From Anderseniella sp. (GTDB lineage Bacteria; Pseudomonadota; Alphaproteobacteria; Rhizobiales; Aestuariivirgaceae): DNA of 10,298 bases. Below are positions 7,815-10,298 of the stretch, piece after piece. How positions within the stretch are numbered: position 1 is the first letter of the stretch; every line of letters starts with the position of its first letter. The stretch lies in contig JABDRA010000606.1 in NCBI GenBank assembly GCA_013041995.1, positions 1 through 10,298 on the forward strand, in the 5' to 3' direction. Under the pieces are notes generated by a model. The model was not told the origin of the DNA. It did no database searches and saw only the letters and a program-made list of their open reading frames with translations. Both the position numbers and the translations under genes were made by a program.

Positions 7815-8894
7815 TCACGCCGCCTTTTCGGCTGAGGACAAGTCGACCAGATGTCCGCCTGCATCAAAGTAGAAGCACTTCGACATGTCGGCGTAGAACC
7901 TGGCAAACCGGCCGGTCTCAAACGGATGCACGCCATGTGACAGGGACACCCATGGATGGTCATGGGCTTGAAAGTGAATGATGCTTTCCGAACCGGTGAG
8001 TTCGGCGACCTTGACCTTGCCCTCGACGACCACCGACTTGCTCGACTGGCGCACCGGCGATACGTGATGCGGACGGATACCTATGGTGTAGGTGCCGTCG
8101 GCAAGGCCTTTGTCAGCCTTCCACGACACCCCCTCATCAAGCAGCACCCAGCCGGACTTCACCGACGCTTTGGCCAGATTGATCGGCGGTTCTGAAAACA
8201 CTTTTGCCGACTCCAGACCGGAAGGGTGCCGGTAAATCTGCGCGGTCGGACCGAGGTCCACGACCCGGCCCTCGTGCATGGCAGCGGTCTGCCCGCCCAG
8301 CAACAGGGCTTCCGTCGGCTCGGTGGTGGCATAGACCACAACGCAATTTCGTTCCGCAAACAGTCTCGGCAGCTCGTCGCGCATTTCTTCGCGTAGTTTG
8401 AAATCAAGGTTGGCGAGCGGTTCGTCCAGCAAGATCAGGTCGCTGTCCTTGACCAGCGCGCGCGCCATGGCGGTGCGTTGCTGCTGGCCGCCCGACAGTT
8501 CCGATGGCCGCCGGTCCAGCATGGCTGAAATACGCATTAGTTCGGCCATCTCGCCAACCCGGGACTGGATTTCCTGGACGGGAAGCCGTGCAACGCGCAG
8601 CGGCGAGGCAATGTTGTCGAACACCGACATGTTGGGATAGTTGATGAACTGCTGATAGACCATCGACACATTGCGTTTCTGGACCGCCGTGCCGGTGACG
8701 TTCCTGCCGTCGAACCAGACCTCACCCGAGGTTGGTTTTTCAAGGCCCGCCATCATCTGCATCAGGGTTGTCTTGCCGGCAAGCGTGGTGCCAAGCAGTA
8801 TGTTGAAACTGCCCGGTTCAAACGTCAGGTCGGTCGGGTGGATGTGCACATCCGCTCCCACCTTCTTGGCCACGTTTTTCAGTTCAAGCGCCAT
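7815..8894 (-). CDS. glpS: Glycerol ABC transporter ATPase GlpS, lacking the switch histidine
   Basis: A 359-residue MalK-like nucleotide-binding subunit with a C-terminal TOBE region. Walker A is GTTLAGKT (35-42), the Q-loop glutamine is about Q81 (VYQQFINYP), the signature is a perfect LSGGQ (133-137) and Walker B is LILLDE (153-158). The switch region reads YATTEPTEA where the family has Y-V-T-H-D-Q-x-E-A, so the switch histidine is Thr191 and the next two residues are also changed. This mirrors the loss seen in GlpT. The start at 8894 follows AGGA seven bases upstream. It is separated from glpV by 121 bases but coupled tightly to glpT. Confidence 0.9.
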   Translation of the reverse strand: MALELKNVAKKVGADVHIHPTDLTFEPGSFNILLGTTLAGKTTLMQMMAGLEKPTSGEVWFDGRNVTGTAVQKRNVSMVYQQFINYPNMSVFDNIASPLRVARLPVQEIQSRVGEMAELMRISAMLDRRPSELSGGQQQRTAMARALVKDSDLILLDEPLANLDFKLREEMRDELPRLFAERNCVVVYATTEPTEALLLGGQTAAMHEGRVVDLGPTAQIYRHPSGLESAKVFSEPPINLAKASVKSGWVLLDEGVSWKADKGLADGTYTIGIRPHHVSPVRQSSKSVVVEGKVKVAELTGSESIIHFQAHDHPWVSLSHGVHPFETGRFARFYADMSKCFYFDAGGHLVDLSSAEKAA

Positions 8895-9015
8895 AGCGCA
8901 TCCTGCCGCCGCTTGGGGTCCTGACCCCGGGTTTCAGTAAATGTTGGATGCGGGGGAGCAGCCCGGCGTCTGAAATTCCGGACCGCTCATCACGCATGGG
9001 AGAAAATGCGCTTCC
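8895..9015 (-). other. glpV-glpS intercistronic region with short GC hairpin
   Basis: The gap holds GGGGT (8915-8919) / ACCCC (8924-8928) with a 4-base loop, close to the glpS Shine-Dalgarno. No T-run follows on the minus strand. It may act as an mRNA-protecting or partial-stop element that lets the binding protein be made in excess over the membrane subunits, as is common in ABC importer operons. No separate promoter for glpS was recognised. Confidence 0.35.

Positions 9016-10298
<1,283 letters not shown>

Noticed and set aside
7814..7963. Longer N-terminus for GlpT, overlapping glpS
   Set aside because: The family begins with MARITLKNL, and the start at 7813 is coupled to the glpS stop.

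Overview
The window looks like chromosomal DNA of an alphaproteobacterium, probably a Hyphomicrobiales/Rhizobiales relative. The evidence is GC-rich coding sequence, close-packed operons with ATGA/TGATG junctions, and a complete-looking glp-type glycerol ABC transporter of the kind known from Rhizobium. No rRNA, tRNA, IS element, CRISPR array or phage gene was seen. Both ends cut through genes. All genes lie on the minus strand except one.

Layout from left to right: (1) bases 1-164, the secreted N-terminus of a YHS-domain protein (minus strand, truncated by the window). (2) Bases 271-447, a decayed fragment of an 8-oxoguanine-deaminase-like gene with an internal deletion; its upper edge overlaps a strong intrinsic terminator (414-446). 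(3) Bases 474-2072, a Tat-exported family 5 (Dpp/Opp-type) solute-binding protein with no permease or ATPase of its type in the window. (4) Bases 2252-3598, an intact amidohydrolase closely resembling 8-oxoguanine deaminase. (5) A 142-bp divergent intergenic region with a 7-bp inverted repeat overlapping a candidate promoter. (6) Bases 3741-4691 (plus strand), an EamA/DMT-family 10-TM transporter. (7) Bases 4731-10298 (minus strand), a glp-type operon transcribed as glpV (solute-binding protein, N-terminus missing), glpS and glpT (ATPases), glpP and glpQ (permeases), and glpU (DUF2160 small membrane protein).

How the genes work together: GlpV should bind glycerol in the periplasm, GlpP/GlpQ form the channel and GlpS/GlpT power it. 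The two ATPases carry complementary motif losses. GlpS has lost the switch histidine and GlpT has lost the LSGGQ signature, so a heterodimer would have one canonical and one degenerate ATP site. The deaminase would convert 8-oxoguanine to urate in the cytoplasm. The adjacent binding protein may capture a related nutrient, but its substrate cannot be read from the sequence.

I do not see an obviously undescribed system. The points most worth a second look are the asymmetric ATPase pair, the deaminase remnant flanking the binding protein, and the terminator that overlaps that remnant.
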